Assembly (NCBI GenBank): GCA_012295275.1
Contig: CM022677.1
Span: 15,891,886-15,955,885 of the forward strand
Origin: Chrysomallon squamiferum
Lineage: Eukaryota > Mollusca > Gastropoda > Neomphalida > Peltospiridae
Reading direction: 5' to 3'
DNA length: 64,000 bases
Shown one piece after another: positions 37,896 through 61,639 of the stretch; position 1 is the first letter of the stretch, and every line of letters starts with the position of its first letter. The position numbers were made by a program, and so were the translations under genes. The notes under the pieces were generated by a model. The model saw nothing but the letters and a program-made list of their open reading frames with translations. It ran no database searches and was not told where the DNA came from.

Positions 37896-39425
37896 ATGTA
37901 TCACAACTTCCTGACGTTGTTGTTGATGATGCCAGTCGCGAACTCACATCTCTTTCTGTCGACATCACATGTGTATAACGCACTACACGCTGAAAGAGAT
38001 TTGGCAATAACTATAAAAAAACTAACAAGTACATTTGCTGAAGGAAAGAAATGGAGAAATCTAAACATAATTTCAGATAACATCGAAGAACACAGTTGGA
38101 AGGCGAGAGAAGACCCAGTACGTTATATTTTCAATCCAATCGGTGCGTTTTTATTTGTTAAACGTTTTGCTATAAACTGGAATCGCCAAGTGACACCTCT
38201 GCTTATGGGAAAAGCGCCTAAATCATTTATACTTAAAATAAACGAGATACGCGATAATCTTCCTCATTACGAAGACTTAGAAGGTGTAGCTGCAGCTATG
38301 TTTCGCATTCAGGAGACATACAAATTAAACGCGACAAGATTGGCAGAGGGTTTTATTAATGAAAGATATATACATGTTTTATCTTCAGAAGACTGTTATC
38401 ATCTAGGCCTGCTAGCCTACAATTTAACAGACTATCGATATTTATATATTTGGATGGAAATAGCCCTTAACAAACAAAGAACTGAAAAGAGTCAAAGTGT
38501 GTCTCGGTTAGAACTTCTTGATTACGCAATATACGGTAGAGAAATGGAAGGAGACATAAAGGAAGCCTTGAAACTTATAGACGAACAATTAAATTTAGAT
38601 CCTTATCTCCAGAAAGCAGTCAACAGAAAGAAAAATTATACAAAATTATTACAAAATAAAAAACGAAGAAATGTTAAAGAAAGCGACTCTCTGGAAAATA
38701 TGCTTTACGCTTCTTTATGTCGGGGTAAAGAAGAAATCATAATTCTAAATAAGCACAATTTGAAATGTTACTACAATAATAATAACAATCATGCGTTCCT
38801 AGTTCTGCAGCCCGCGAAAGAGGAGATTCTTCATATTTCACCAACCATAATCGTCTACCATGATGTTGTGAGCGACAAAGAAATTGAGGAAATTATATCT
38901 GTTTCTAGGTTACGTTTAAGAAGATCACGGATCATTGTTGATGGTAAAGTGATCAATTCTACGTATAGAATTAGCAAACATATATTTCTGTTACCAAATG
39001 AGACAAATGCAGATTTGAAAATCCAGAAAAGAGTTGAAGCAATCACAGGTCTGTCCATGAGATACTCCGAATATCTGCAAGTGGCAAACTATGGAATAGG
39101 AGGGTATTACGAACTTCATACTGACTACATTGAAGATATTAAAAGTACTTCGACTGTTGGAAACCGAATTGCCACGTGGTTAATCTATCTGAGTAAAGTA
39201 GAAGCAGGTGGTGCAACAGTTTTCCCCTATCTTGGCGTAAGAATATTACCTGAAAAAGGTGCAGCAGTGTTTTGGTATAATTTACATCGCAGAGGTGAAC
39301 CAAACCCCGAGACAGTACATGCATCTTGTCCAGTTCTTCTTGGCTCTAAATGGGTGTCAACTTACTGGATTCTAGAAACCGGGCAGGTATTTAGACGGCC
39401 ATGTTCCACAGATTCAGACGAGTAG
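37896..39425 (+). CDS. P4HA: Prolyl 4-hydroxylase alpha subunit, intronless copy 7 (509 aa)
   Basis: Intact intronless frame from ATG at 37896 (MYHNFLTLLLMMPVANS signal peptide). It is the most diverged intact copy in the N-terminal domain (RFAINWNRQVTPLLMGKAPKS where others read RFTLDWDRQVAPIILGIKSE) and before the catalytic core (SVSRLRLRRSRIIVDGKVIN). H408, D410 (HTD), H475 and K485 are present. VEAGG replaces the VEEGG of the others, and RILETGQVFRRPC-type ending residues are kept. The loop reads YYNNNNNH. It has its own divergent 3' flank, so it may be an older branch of the array. Confidence 0.93.
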   Translation: MYHNFLTLLLMMPVANSHLFLSTSHVYNALHAERDLAITIKKLTSTFAEGKKWRNLNIISDNIEEHSWKAREDPVRYIFNPIGAFLFVKRFAINWNRQVTPLLMGKAPKSFILKINEIRDNLPHYEDLEGVAAAMFRIQETYKLNATRLAEGFINERYIHVLSSEDCYHLGLLAYNLTDYRYLYIWMEIALNKQRTEKSQSVSRLELLDYAIYGREMEGDIKEALKLIDEQLNLDPYLQKAVNRKKNYTKLLQNKKRRNVKESDSLENMLYASLCRGKEEIIILNKHNLKCYYNNNNNHAFLVLQPAKEEILHISPTIIVYHDVVSDKEIEEIISVSRLRLRRSRIIVDGKVINSTYRISKHIFLLPNETNADLKIQKRVEAITGLSMRYSEYLQVANYGIGGYYELHTDYIEDIKSTSTVGNRIATWLIYLSKVEAGGATVFPYLGVRILPEKGAAVFWYNLHRRGEPNPETVHASCPVLLGSKWVSTYWILETGQVFRRPCSTDSDE

Positions 39426-39986
39426 AAGATGAAATTTTAACAACTAAAATATGTGGCAACCTATTTATTTCGTTTTTAATGTAGATAACGCTTATTGCAG
39501 CTTATTGTAGATTAGGATTTACTTTGCATTTAAAATGTATATGACACATTTGGAATGTTAGGAATAGAGATTTTTTTCATTTATAATCACAAACATTAGT
39601 GGTTCAAAAACTTGATTTTTGAGGGTCCGAACATAATTTTAAAGATAGTGATTTTAAAACAGCACAGAAAAAGCCAAGACACCCAAACTTAGATTTTAGA
39701 TTTTAGTGCTCAGCTATGAATTCTTTCCTTTATTTTTCCACATTATTATTGTTAATTTTTCCTTTCTTAATTACGTTACCACTGTGCCAGCTTTCTCAGC
39801 AATAAAATTTACTTTAAACTGTTATTTTTGTCGTCACTTACGTCAGTTCAAATAAAACTCTTTGACAACACATCTGGAAAAACAGCTTGTTTTATTGCTT
39901 CATTACATTCACTTTCTTTAAGTATTTCTCTGCTCTGAAAAGCCTCTCAAAGTTAACCAAAACAACTGTTTTCTAACAGAAGAGAC
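39426..39986 (+). promoter_or_regulatory. Spacer with conserved 5' flank of P4HA copy 8
   Basis: From about 39760 it repeats the leader sequence seen before copy 6, including CTTTCTCAGCAATAAAATT, AACACATCTGGAAAAACAGC and TTTAAGTATTTCTCTGCTCTGA. The first half (39426-39700) resembles the region after copy 5 (33480-33600). No other gene. Confidence 0.35.
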
Positions 39987-41513
39987 ATGTATCAGAATTT
40001 TCTCACGTTGTTGTTGATGATGCCAGTCGCGAACTCACATCTCTTTTTGTCGACATCACATCTGTATAATGCACTACACGATGAAAGAGATTTGGCAATA
40101 ACTATAAGGAAATTAGCACGTATAACTGCTGAAGAAAAGAAATGGAGGAAATTAAATACAATTTCAGATACCATGGAAGAACACAGCTGGAAGGCAAAAG
40201 AAGACCCCATACGTTATATCTTCAATCCAGTTGGTGCGTTTTTGTTTGTTAAATATTTTACTTTGGACTGGGATCGACAAGTAGCAAAAGTAATGTTAGG
40301 AATCAAGTCTGAATTATATACATTTAAAATAAACGAGATACGCAAAAGACTTCCTAACTACGAAGACTTGAAAGGGGTAGCTGCAGCTCTGTTTCGTCTT
40401 CAAGAAACTTACAAATTAAATGCGACAAGATTGGCAGAGGGTTTTATTAATGAACGATATATACATGCTTTATCTTCAGACGACTGTTACCATCTAGGCC
40501 GGCTAGCCTACAATTTAACAGAGTATCGCTATTTGTATATTTGGATGGAAATTGCCCTTTATAAAGAAAGAACTGAACATATTCCAAATGTTTCTCGGTT
40601 AGAGCTTCTTGAATATGCAATATACGGTAGAGACATGGAAGGAGACATAGAAGAAGCGTTGAAACTTACAAATGAACAATTATATTTAGATCCGTTTCTC
40701 CAGAAAGCACTCGACAGGAGGATAAAATATATGGATCTTCTAAGCGGTAAAAAGGAAACAAATATCGAAAAAGGCTGCTCTGAAGAAGATATGATTTACA
40801 CTTCTCTTTGTCGTGGAAATGAAAAAATTAAAATTCGAAATAAACACAGGTTGAAATGTTACTACAATAATAAGAACCATCCACTGCTGATTTTACAACC
40901 AGCGAAAGAGGAGATTCTTCATATGTCTCCAACAATAATTATCTATCACGATACTGTCAGCGGCAGGGAAATTGAGGAAATTAAATCAGTCTCTAATCCA
41001 CGTTTAGAACGAGGTCATGTTATTGTTGATGGGGAAAGGTTCGTCGCGGATTTCAGAATCAGCAAAAATGCCTTTCTGTTTTCATCTGAGACAACCGCCG
41101 ATTTGAAAATCCAGAAAAGAGTTGAAGCGATCACAGGTCTATTGATGGAAGACTCTGAAATATTGCAGGTGGCAAACTATGGAATAGGCGGTTACTATGA
41201 AATTCACAGGGACTACATAGATGACCCTAAAGGAATTGCACTCTACGGAAACAGAATTGCCACTTGGTTAATCTACATGAGTAACGTAGAAGAAGGAGGT
41301 GCAACAGTTTTCCCCTATCTTGGTCTAAGAATATTACCTGAAAAAGGTGCAGCAGTCTTTTGGTATAATTTATATCGTAATGGCAAACCACACACCAAAA
41401 CAAGACATGCGGCTTGTCCAGTTCTTGTGGGTTCAAAATGGGTATTAACTTATTGGATTCGAGAGAAGGGACAAATATTTAGACGGCCATGCTCTATAAA
41501 TTCCTACGAGTAG
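39987..41513 (+). CDS. P4HA: Prolyl 4-hydroxylase alpha subunit, intronless copy 8 (508 aa), mosaic
   Basis: Intact intronless frame from ATG at 39987 to TAG. The signal peptide and all domains are present: H407, D409 (HRD), H474, K484, and cysteines SLCRG, LKCYY, CPVL and RRPC. Its sequence looks mixed. Around the first iron motif (YYEIHRDYIDDPKGIALYGN) it resembles copies 1 and 4, while the last 80 residues (LGLRILPEKG, KTRHAACPVLVGSKW, SINSYE) resemble copies 2 and 5. Its 3' flank, with AATAAA at 41580-41585, is shared with copy 2. Gene conversion is a likely cause. Confidence 0.93.
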   Translation: MYQNFLTLLLMMPVANSHLFLSTSHLYNALHDERDLAITIRKLARITAEEKKWRKLNTISDTMEEHSWKAKEDPIRYIFNPVGAFLFVKYFTLDWDRQVAKVMLGIKSELYTFKINEIRKRLPNYEDLKGVAAALFRLQETYKLNATRLAEGFINERYIHALSSDDCYHLGRLAYNLTEYRYLYIWMEIALYKERTEHIPNVSRLELLEYAIYGRDMEGDIEEALKLTNEQLYLDPFLQKALDRRIKYMDLLSGKKETNIEKGCSEEDMIYTSLCRGNEKIKIRNKHRLKCYYNNKNHPLLILQPAKEEILHMSPTIIIYHDTVSGREIEEIKSVSNPRLERGHVIVDGERFVADFRISKNAFLFSSETTADLKIQKRVEAITGLLMEDSEILQVANYGIGGYYEIHRDYIDDPKGIALYGNRIATWLIYMSNVEEGGATVFPYLGLRILPEKGAAVFWYNLYRNGKPHTKTRHAACPVLVGSKWVLTYWIREKGQIFRRPCSINSYE

Positions 41514-41939
41514 GAGATGAACGTTTTATTACGAAAAGTGGCGGTAGCATGCCCTTTCTGCATCGTCATGGTGAACATTAATAAATGTTATTTTCTAGTT
41601 AAATTTTCTTTGGTTGCTTCAGAAAAGAAAGACTATCGAAGTGGTGCTTTGTCTGTTTAGTAAGGTACTTTGTTGTGTAAAACGTAGGCGGTATGGGATT
41701 AATGTGACAAGAAATGATTTACTGTGAGACATGGATCTAGACTATTAGCAGAAATAATTGTTCATAACTATCTGAATCGTTTAATTTATAAATAGAGTGG
41801 TTGGATTTAAAAGCAGTATTCAGCATTAGGTTCTGGATACTTTTTAAAGTTTTGTTGCTGTTTTCCTCGTGTAACCAATATTTGAATATGAGCAGACAAA
41901 GTGATTGTATTTTCAGCATGTCTTTTTACGAAGCATTTC

Positions 41940-41957
41940 AATAATAATAATAATAAC

Positions 41958-42015
<58 letters not shown>

Positions 42016-42109
42016 TAGTAGTAGTAGTAGTAGTGTTAGTAGTAGTAGTAGTAGTAGCAGTAGTAGTAATAGTAGTAATAATGATAATGATAATAGTGAT
42101 AATAATAAC

Positions 42110-42187
<78 letters not shown>
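41940..42187. repeat. Compound triplet repeat (AAT)-(AGT)-(AAT)-(AAG)
   Basis: About 250 bp of phase-keeping triplets, the longer version of the 13138-13345 tract. Confidence 0.93.
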
Positions 42188-42618
42188 ACGGAGAAGAAAG
42201 ACTATCTGTAACAAACTGTAAATGGAGTTCCATGATGATTTTCAGCACCGCTAAATAGCAAGATTAATTAACTTATTCTTGTGACAGATGTTTGCATAAT
42301 ATAACATTTATATTAAATATTATTTTAGTCGGAATAATTTTAATTTGAAGAAAACTGATACTTTAAAACAATAGAAATAAAGTTTTTGTTTCATTAAATA
42401 AATTATATTTAAGCAAGCTTCATTGAAATTTATATATATATATATATATATTTTTTTTTTTTTTGAATTATTATTATTTTATTTTTTTATTTTATTTTTT
42501 TTTTTATTTTATTATTATTATTATTTTTATAATAATTATATTCTGGGATAAACTAAGTTGACAACAGTGTAAAACATTAAACTAACGGACATTAATTCCT
42601 ATTGATTCTCTGCTCAGA

Positions 42619-42658
42619 GAGAAACTAAGAAGAAAAAAAAAAAAAAAAATAAATAAAA

Positions 42659-42697
<39 letters not shown>
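42619..42697. repeat. Poly-A-rich tract
   Basis: Two A runs broken by TAAATAAAAAT. In the left SD3 copy (13785-13860) this is a TAAA-type tract. Confidence 0.9.
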
Positions 42698-42700
<3 letters not shown>

Positions 42701-43478
42701 CACAAAACAAACAAAGCAAAGAAGAACAACAAAAGAAACAAATTGAAGACAACAACGTCTTATATCTGTAATAACCTTTGTTTAGAAGAGCACCAGCTAA
42801 CCTGTATTTCTGGGGCCGTGAAGACTGAGCAATTATGGGGTAACTACTCTTATCATTTCATATTGCAGTTCCATGAGAGCATTTAAAAATTTAGACAATT
42901 CTGAGGTTTTGATTAAAATTTGGGTGAAAAATGGAGCAAAGTCGCTTATGGGACTCGTCTGGGATTTGGGGCCTGGAAACGTAAGTTTCATTAGTTTCAT
43001 AATAGATATGTCCCTGACTCCTGGTTCTCGTGGTTATTTGTTTCTGTCAAGAAAGAACCAGTGTCTGTTCCTGTATTTGTTACAGTTCCGAAAGTAAAGA
43101 CGTCGGTTAGTTCTTAGTATTGCTATTGTATGATGCTTTATGAACTTTCATATTATTTGACAGTTTATTTACTTTTCATCTGTCATACTGAAGTTTAAAA
43201 GAAATAAACATCTACATTTAAGAAAGAAGTATACAAAAAAAGTAAAAAGAAAAAGAAAAAAGAAACGGACTCTTTTCGTACTTTAAGCTTAAAATACACA
43301 ATGCACTGAAAATAATTATTGGAACACGAAATATGATGGTACATTTTTTCTTTGTTTCTTTAATCATTTTTCTTTCTTTCTTTCTTTCTTCTTCTTCTTC
43401 TTCTTCTTAGTAGTAGTAGTAGTAGTAGTAGTAGTAATATATCCAGTAAGAGGTCAAGTTTTTGTTCTCCGCACAACG

Positions 43479-43518
<40 letters not shown>

Positions 43519-43546
43519 GAATATTGTTTAATAATTTACTTGACAG

Positions 43547-43552
<6 letters not shown>

Positions 43553-43604
<52 letters not shown>
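43553..43604. repeat. (CA)n microsatellite
   Basis: Perfect CA tract, paralogue of 14672-14722. Confidence 0.95.
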
Positions 43605-43607
<3 letters not shown>

Positions 43608-43862
43608 TACAGCAACGCACAATTTTAGTGTGTAAGTCAAGAAATTGACACGATAAAACATTTTACTGAATGCAATAAACGTATGGTCCAAAAAATAAAA
43701 TAAAATAAAAGAAAAGAAAAGAAAATGTAAAAATAAAATTCCATATTAATATATCTTCTAATATGAAAATTGTTAGTGCTACTACTACTACTACAACTAC
43801 TATTACAACCACAACCACTACAATGTACAGTACCACCATTATTATGATTACTACCAGTACTA

Positions 43863-43863
43863 C

Positions 43864-43903
<40 letters not shown>

Positions 43904-43975
43904 TATTATTGTTTATTTATTTATTTTATTTTCAATTTATTTATTTATTATTATTGTTATTATTATTATTATTAT

Positions 43976-44022
<47 letters not shown>
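43863..44022. repeat. (ATT)n and (AGT)n tracts
   Basis: ATT run to about 43903, spacer, then ATT and AGT triplets to 44022. It gives spurious poly-Ile, poly-Tyr and poly-Val frames. Confidence 0.93.
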
Positions 44023-45648
44023 TTACTTAATTATAACCATAGCAATAATCATGTTGTGCTCGTAATCTTATGGTGGAAGTTACTTTGGAGGTTTCGTATC
44101 AATATCCGGTAAGAAAAGCAGACGACAGTTTTAACGTTTTATAAACGTATATTCTTACTACATCTGTTTGATTTGTATCCTCATGTAAGTAACATTGCAT
44201 ATTTTGAACATGCATGCTTATTTATTTTCGTGCAGATTGTTCGAAAGATAAGCTTTATATATTTCAAAAATATTTATTAATAATTGAACGTTCGAGATTA
44301 TAATAGATTTTGGTTGATTTCTTTCTTGCTGTCTTTCTTCCTTTTTAAATTGAATTCTTTTAAAATAAATAAATAAATAAATATAAAGTCAAACTTAACA
44401 ATAAATCTATTTACGTAGTAATAATTTAGAAGTTTCGCAAAGCAAATATCAGAATTTATTCAATACATTTCTAGTCATGAAATAATGGTTTGAAACAATG
44501 TCGATTTTTTAAATTTTGTAGGCGGTATTCTTCAAAATCGTTACATGCAGGCAATAATGTCCACTAATATATGGACAATCGTAATAATAAACATCTCACT
44601 ATAAGTACTTGGTGCAAAGTTTAAATGGTACAAAATATATCTTTTGTGATTTTCCACTGGTGTTAGAGATATTTAATATCACCAAAGGCATCATTCACAG
44701 TGTTTATTTTCACAAAATTGGCCATATCTTTTGTCACAAACAGTCATACTGATTAACATTGGGCATTTTTTTTTATTGTTCTCCTCAGTGGTATATCACA
44801 AACTTACATTATCTTTACAAAACACATTTATCAGCACACCACAGTTGTCATATAATTGTGATGGACATTTTTTTAGTTTTTCAGGTTATCTTTATTATGT
44901 TTATTTCAAATACATGGCTCATGTATTGATTATTTATATGTTTATGCAACTCTTAAGTTTTTCCTTTCTTAAGTAATCCCTGATTATTACCTTTGAATTG
45001 ACTTAATTTTGCAGTATGATTTTAGTCTAAAGATCACAGAGCCCTTATAAACAAAATAATACACAACCAGAAATAAACTAAAAACTAATAAGTAAAAAAA
45101 TAAAAAATAAAGAAATAAAACCCAATGGAATCAACAAACAAAACTGTAATTCACATTTTATTAGTCTTTGTACTAGTATGATTATACCATTATTATTGTG
45201 TTTATAAAGATGAAAAATAATAATAATACTAATTTAGAAAATATACATAAATACAATAAAATAAATAAATAACAGTAACAAAACAATTTGATAATGATTA
45301 AAATAAATAAAAAATAAATAAAAATTAAGATTCACAGATTATAAACACAGAGTCAAATTATCCAAGTGATACTTAAGAAATTTGTATAATAAATTTATAG
45401 CTGAAATTCTAATGTTCATACACAATCATCACACCTAGTTTCAAATGAAACCTTTAAAGAAATAAATATTCAGAAAATCTGTATAGCTTGGGTATTAAGC
45501 TAGGCATTGGTAATATTAAAAATGTGATATCATTAATTAACTACTTCAATTAAAAAAAAGGTTTATACAAAATTTAATTATATTACTTGTTTGATCTATA
45601 ATCTGCATTATATTTGATAAATAAGTTTCACTTTATGCTTTATATAGA

Positions 45649-58924
<13,276 letters not shown>

Positions 58925-59627
58925 CGTTTCCAAGGTATATTAAAATCAATGATAGTGATAGCTTCAATAGATGCAACATTAATATCTATTTATTTTATGC
59001 AAATATAAGCAAAGGCATTCAAATGGGTAACTACCAAAACTACATTTGAACATTACTACTACTGCTACTAGTACAATTATTACAACCACTAACACTAACA
59101 CTACCAATACTGCTTCTACTGCTGCTGCTGCTGTTGCTACTGCTACTACTACTACTACTATCAACAACAGCAATAAAATAATACTGTATGACTGATTAGG
59201 GATACACAAAGACAGTACACATGTCAAAATATTAAAATGAAAAACATGGTATTCAATTTGATATTATAGTATTCAGTAGTATAACTAAAACCAAAGGTGT
59301 ATTATTATACACCGAAGAAAACTGCTGCGTGATTTTGCAGAATATTTGATACCGAGGTGTTGGTTATTTGTGTTCTTAAAATTCAATCTCTGGTAAAAGT
59401 CAACTTGTGAATGTTAGATGGTCAAAATCAGTATTTGGAAACGTGTTTAACGACGATAGTAAATTAACGGCCTTAGTAAGTTGACATGTACACGAAAGTA
59501 AAACGAACAACAAATTAACTAAAAAGAAACTAGTACTACTACTAATAATAATAATAAAAAAAACAAAACGAAATAATTAAAAAAAAAAAATTAAAAATTA
59601 AAAATAAAATAAAAAAATAAAAATTAC

Positions 59628-59755
59628 CTTCGTTGCATAAGAAACGATCTAAGCGCGGACCTTAAAGTCGAAACGTGTTTCTGTTTATCGTCACCTGTTC
59701 TTTTTGGGGGTTTTTTCTAGAAATAAAACTGTATATATCGGGCTTCTGTGTGAGG
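59628..59755 (-). other. Candidate 5' non-coding exon of M13-B
   Basis: Paralogue of 4548-4690, ending in GCAACGAAG then GTAATTTT on the minus strand. Conservation with the donor kept supports, but does not prove, a leader exon. Confidence 0.35.
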
Positions 59756-59769
59756 AAACATAAATTTTG

Positions 59770-60184
59770 AACTGTCTCCTCGATCAAGCTCGGTTTTCCG
59801 CGAATGACGCAAAAACACACGAAACTCATGGGAAACAAGACGACATTGCTTTTTAACCTCGACTTTTCTTCATTTCAAATACTGTACTCATAAAGAATGT
59901 AGTTTAGCCTTGAATATTAAACATTACATTGTACCGTAAGAAATTTAATCGTCTACTTTGAACAATAAATCATGACACGGAGCGTTATGTAAATGTCTTG
60001 TTGTTAAAAACGGTGCATTTCAAGTTCAACCAGTCAGTAAATTAAGTAACGAAATTAATTTAGAGAAAAACTGTTTTAGAATATATTTCTTCTTAATAGC
60101 AGCATGTCTAGTTCGTGATTGGGAATGTGCGACATAACAAAAAAAATATAATAATAGTAATAATATATGAGAGTGAGAAAAAAC

Positions 60185-60221
<37 letters not shown>

Positions 60222-60493
60222 TAATAAAATGATAAAAAAAAAAAAAAAAATGGCAGTGAGTTGATTCAGTTTTAAACTTTGCTCTTGCTCTTTTTCCTAT
60301 AATAACGTTTTAATTCCGTTATTGCAAAAACTTTACTTTTGTGTGTGTGTGTGTGTTTGAGAGATGAAACTGATATTTTGTTAACCCTCTTCAAAGTATA
60401 CACATGAGAAAAATGCATAATAATAATAGTTGTAGTAGTAGTAACAGCAGTAACACTAATAGTATTATTAGTAGTAATGGTAATATTATTAGG

Positions 60494-60541
<48 letters not shown>

Positions 60542-60742
60542 AACAATTAAGAGAAGCAATCATGACCGTAATAATATTAAAACCAAAAGTGATGATGATG
60601 ATGAACGTTAAAAGCCACAATGCGACAGTTGAAGACAACCACATGAATAGCTAATTATACGACTACTAGTAATAATAATAAAATAATTATTAAAATCAAT
60701 GATAACTGTAATAATAGTGATACTAATATTGATTGTAAATAG

Positions 60743-60785
<43 letters not shown>

Positions 60786-60890
60786 TTTTACAATCAGGTT
60801 TCGAAAATAACAAATGGGTTTTGTTTTTGATTTTTGTTTATAATGTGCCTTGATATTAAGTTTTCTTTGAACCAGTTACCCTTCTTTCTT
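59770..60890. other. Spacer right of M13-B, no gene seen
   Basis: AAT tract (60184-60222), AGT tract (60495-60542) and TA tract (60744-60782). The segment 59770-60120 is less repetitive, with no protein-like frame. Confidence 0.65.
60744..60782. repeat. (TA)n microsatellite
   Basis: Perfect TA tract. Confidence 0.93.
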
Positions 60891-61520
60891 TCTACCATGT
60901 TGTAAAAATGATGGCCATTTCACTGATTAGGTGGGATAGTATCAATACAATACGTTTTCATCTTGCTAATGTAAGCTTGATGTGGATTTGTTTAAATGTA
61001 CTCAGTCACGTAGTATATGTCATGATGACAGTTATAGGTGTGTGTGTGTTTGTTGTGTGTCTGTGTATGTGTGTCCATATGCGCAGTGAAGAAAATGGAA
61101 TTTATACAAGAGGATGACATTCCCTTGCTTTGTATTTTCCAGTTGCTCTGCTTGCACTGAGTTAGAGATGTTAATTCCTTTATTTTTAGGGTCTCTAGCA
61201 ATTCACTTTTTTATTTTCTATAATTATATTTGTATATTTTAATTATTACTTAATTATTTTATTTTTATTTTCTGCCCTACTGAGATTAATAAATAGCATT
61301 TTCAGTTTTCCAGAAATCCCAAAACACTAAAGAATCGTGGATAAATTGTAACGTCTACACCCCACAACCATATCAGCTTGTGTGCACCCCTGTAGTGTTT
61401 AAAACCTATTTCCAGCACCGTTATCGTGTATGTTTTAGGAGAGGTGTCCATTCTGAAGGTTTCATGAAGTGCTGTATTCAAGATTTGTTTTCTTATTCAG
61501 TTACAATGTCAAATTTCTTT
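60890..61520 (+). other. Conserved 5' block of the lysine-rich (PKKKRK) family, right copy
   Basis: Paralogue of 5565-6205. The 200 bp at 61300-61505 differ from 5980-6185 by very few bases, far fewer than the flanks. The frame with YQLVCTP and KCCIQ is open here too, but the donor-like site is absent. Confidence 0.35.
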
Positions 61521-61639
61521 TTGTTAATTAATCATTTGTTTTAATCTGGGGTTTTTTATTATTATTTTATTATTATTATTATTTTTTTTTTTTTTTTTAT
61601 TTATCTTTTTTTTTAATGGAAGTGTGAATTTGTTTTGAG

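Larger units (their letters stand above)
41514..45648. repeat. Segmental duplication SD3, right copy, gene-free part
   Basis: Matches 12700-16800. It contains AAT/AGT/AAG tracts (41940-42187), TA at 42431-42451, a poly-A block (42619-42697), CA (43553-43604) and ATT/AGT (43863-44022). A 74-codon frame at 42873-43097 (FKNLDNSEVLIKIWVKNGAK) is open here and broken in the left copy. It has no recognisable domain and a GTAAG donor-like site follows GPGN. I do not call it a gene. Confidence 0.8.
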
